Below, in pieces: positions 6,393-6,542 of a stretch of 6,542 bases of DNA. Position 1 is the stretch's first letter, and each line of letters starts with the position of its first letter. Source of the stretch: Nitrospirota bacterium (GTDB taxonomy: Bacteria; Nitrospirota; Nitrospiria; Nitrospirales; Nitrospiraceae); NCBI GenBank assembly GCA_016222925.1, contig JACRQB010000160.1:1-6542 (forward strand), written 5' to 3'. A program made the position numbers and the translations under genes. Under the pieces are notes generated by a model. That model was given only the letters and a program-made list of their open reading frames with translations. It did no database searches and was not told where the DNA came from.

Positions 6393-6473
6393 TTAGATGC
6401 GCTTTGCACTTAGCCTGAAACGTCTTGAGTGAACCGTCTCACCTGGAAGCATTTCAGCATATGGATCGATCAT
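6393..6473 (-). CDS. Possible small leader or remnant ORF, 26 codons
   Basis: A minus-strand frame is open between a TAA at 6536-6534 and a TAA at 6395-6393. Its first ATG at 6473 gives 26 residues (MIDPYAEMLPGETVHSRRFR, then LSAKRI). No family is recognised. There is no good ribosome binding site directly before this ATG. A four-codon ORF at 6483-6469 (MNLE) overlaps its start as ATGA and has AGG-rich sequence before it. The ORF lies in the AT-richer leader just before the terminator, so it could be a leader peptide, the end of a decayed gene, or nothing. Confidence 0.2.
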   Translation of the reverse strand: MIDPYAEMLPGETVHSRRFRLSAKRI

Positions 6474-6502
6474 TCTAGATTCATCTGCACCTATTCCTAT
6501 TT

Positions 6503-6521
6503 GATATAGCTTCTCAATATC
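6503..6521 (-). promoter_or_regulatory. Fur-box-like palindrome, candidate fecI operator
   Basis: Minus-strand GATATTGAGAAGCTATATC matches 14 of 19 positions of the classical Fur consensus GATAATGATAATCATTATC and is itself palindromic at its ends (GATAT/ATATC). At the window edge, TGACA (6542-6538) would be a -35 box if the next base outside is T. GATATT (6521-6516) lies 16 nt away as a weak -10 inside the Fur-like site. That arrangement would let iron-loaded Fur block transcription of the signalling operon. The region is AT-rich, so chance matches are easier; the first base of the -35 is not visible. Confidence 0.45.
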
Positions 6522-6542
6522 ATCTACACGGATTTACTGTCA

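Overview
The window holds an iron-uptake signalling operon next to a small-gene region with integron-cassette character. All supported genes lie on the minus strand, so transcription runs from high to low coordinates. A TonB-dependent receptor with a signalling domain implies a Gram-negative, outer-membrane organism of moderate to high GC. The style would fit Nitrospirota or a proteobacterium, but the window does not settle which.

Positions 6542-1906 carry a FecI/FecR/FecA-type cell-surface signalling system. In transcription order there is an AT-richer leader with a Fur-box-like palindrome, a strong intrinsic terminator, an ECF sigma factor of the FecI family, a FecR anti-sigma/sigma regulator, and a TonB-dependent siderophore receptor with an N-terminal STN domain. 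By family precedent, ligand binding at the receptor is relayed by its STN domain to the periplasmic part of FecR. FecR in turn controls the sigma factor that drives receptor transcription. The terminator ends only 29 bp before the sigma-factor start, so it either closes a gene outside the window or sits inside the fecI leader as an attenuator.

Positions 1905-1401 are about 500 bp with no supportable gene.

Positions 1400-866 look like an integron gene cassette. A simple-site core (GTTAGGT) is followed by a SnoaL-like gene with a strong ribosome binding site. After it comes an imperfect inverted repeat whose boxes and spacings match an attC recombination site. The next small gene (849-499, unknown function) starts 17 nt past that attC, as in cassette arrays. 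No integron integrase is present in the window.

Positions 387-1 hold an in-frame chimera cut by the window edge. Its first part is the N-terminal half of a P-loop nucleotide kinase-like protein whose Walker A lysine is replaced by glutamine. This is joined to the acetyl-CoA-binding part of a GNAT acetyltransferase. It is most easily read as a deletion-fusion relic, although the frame is still open.
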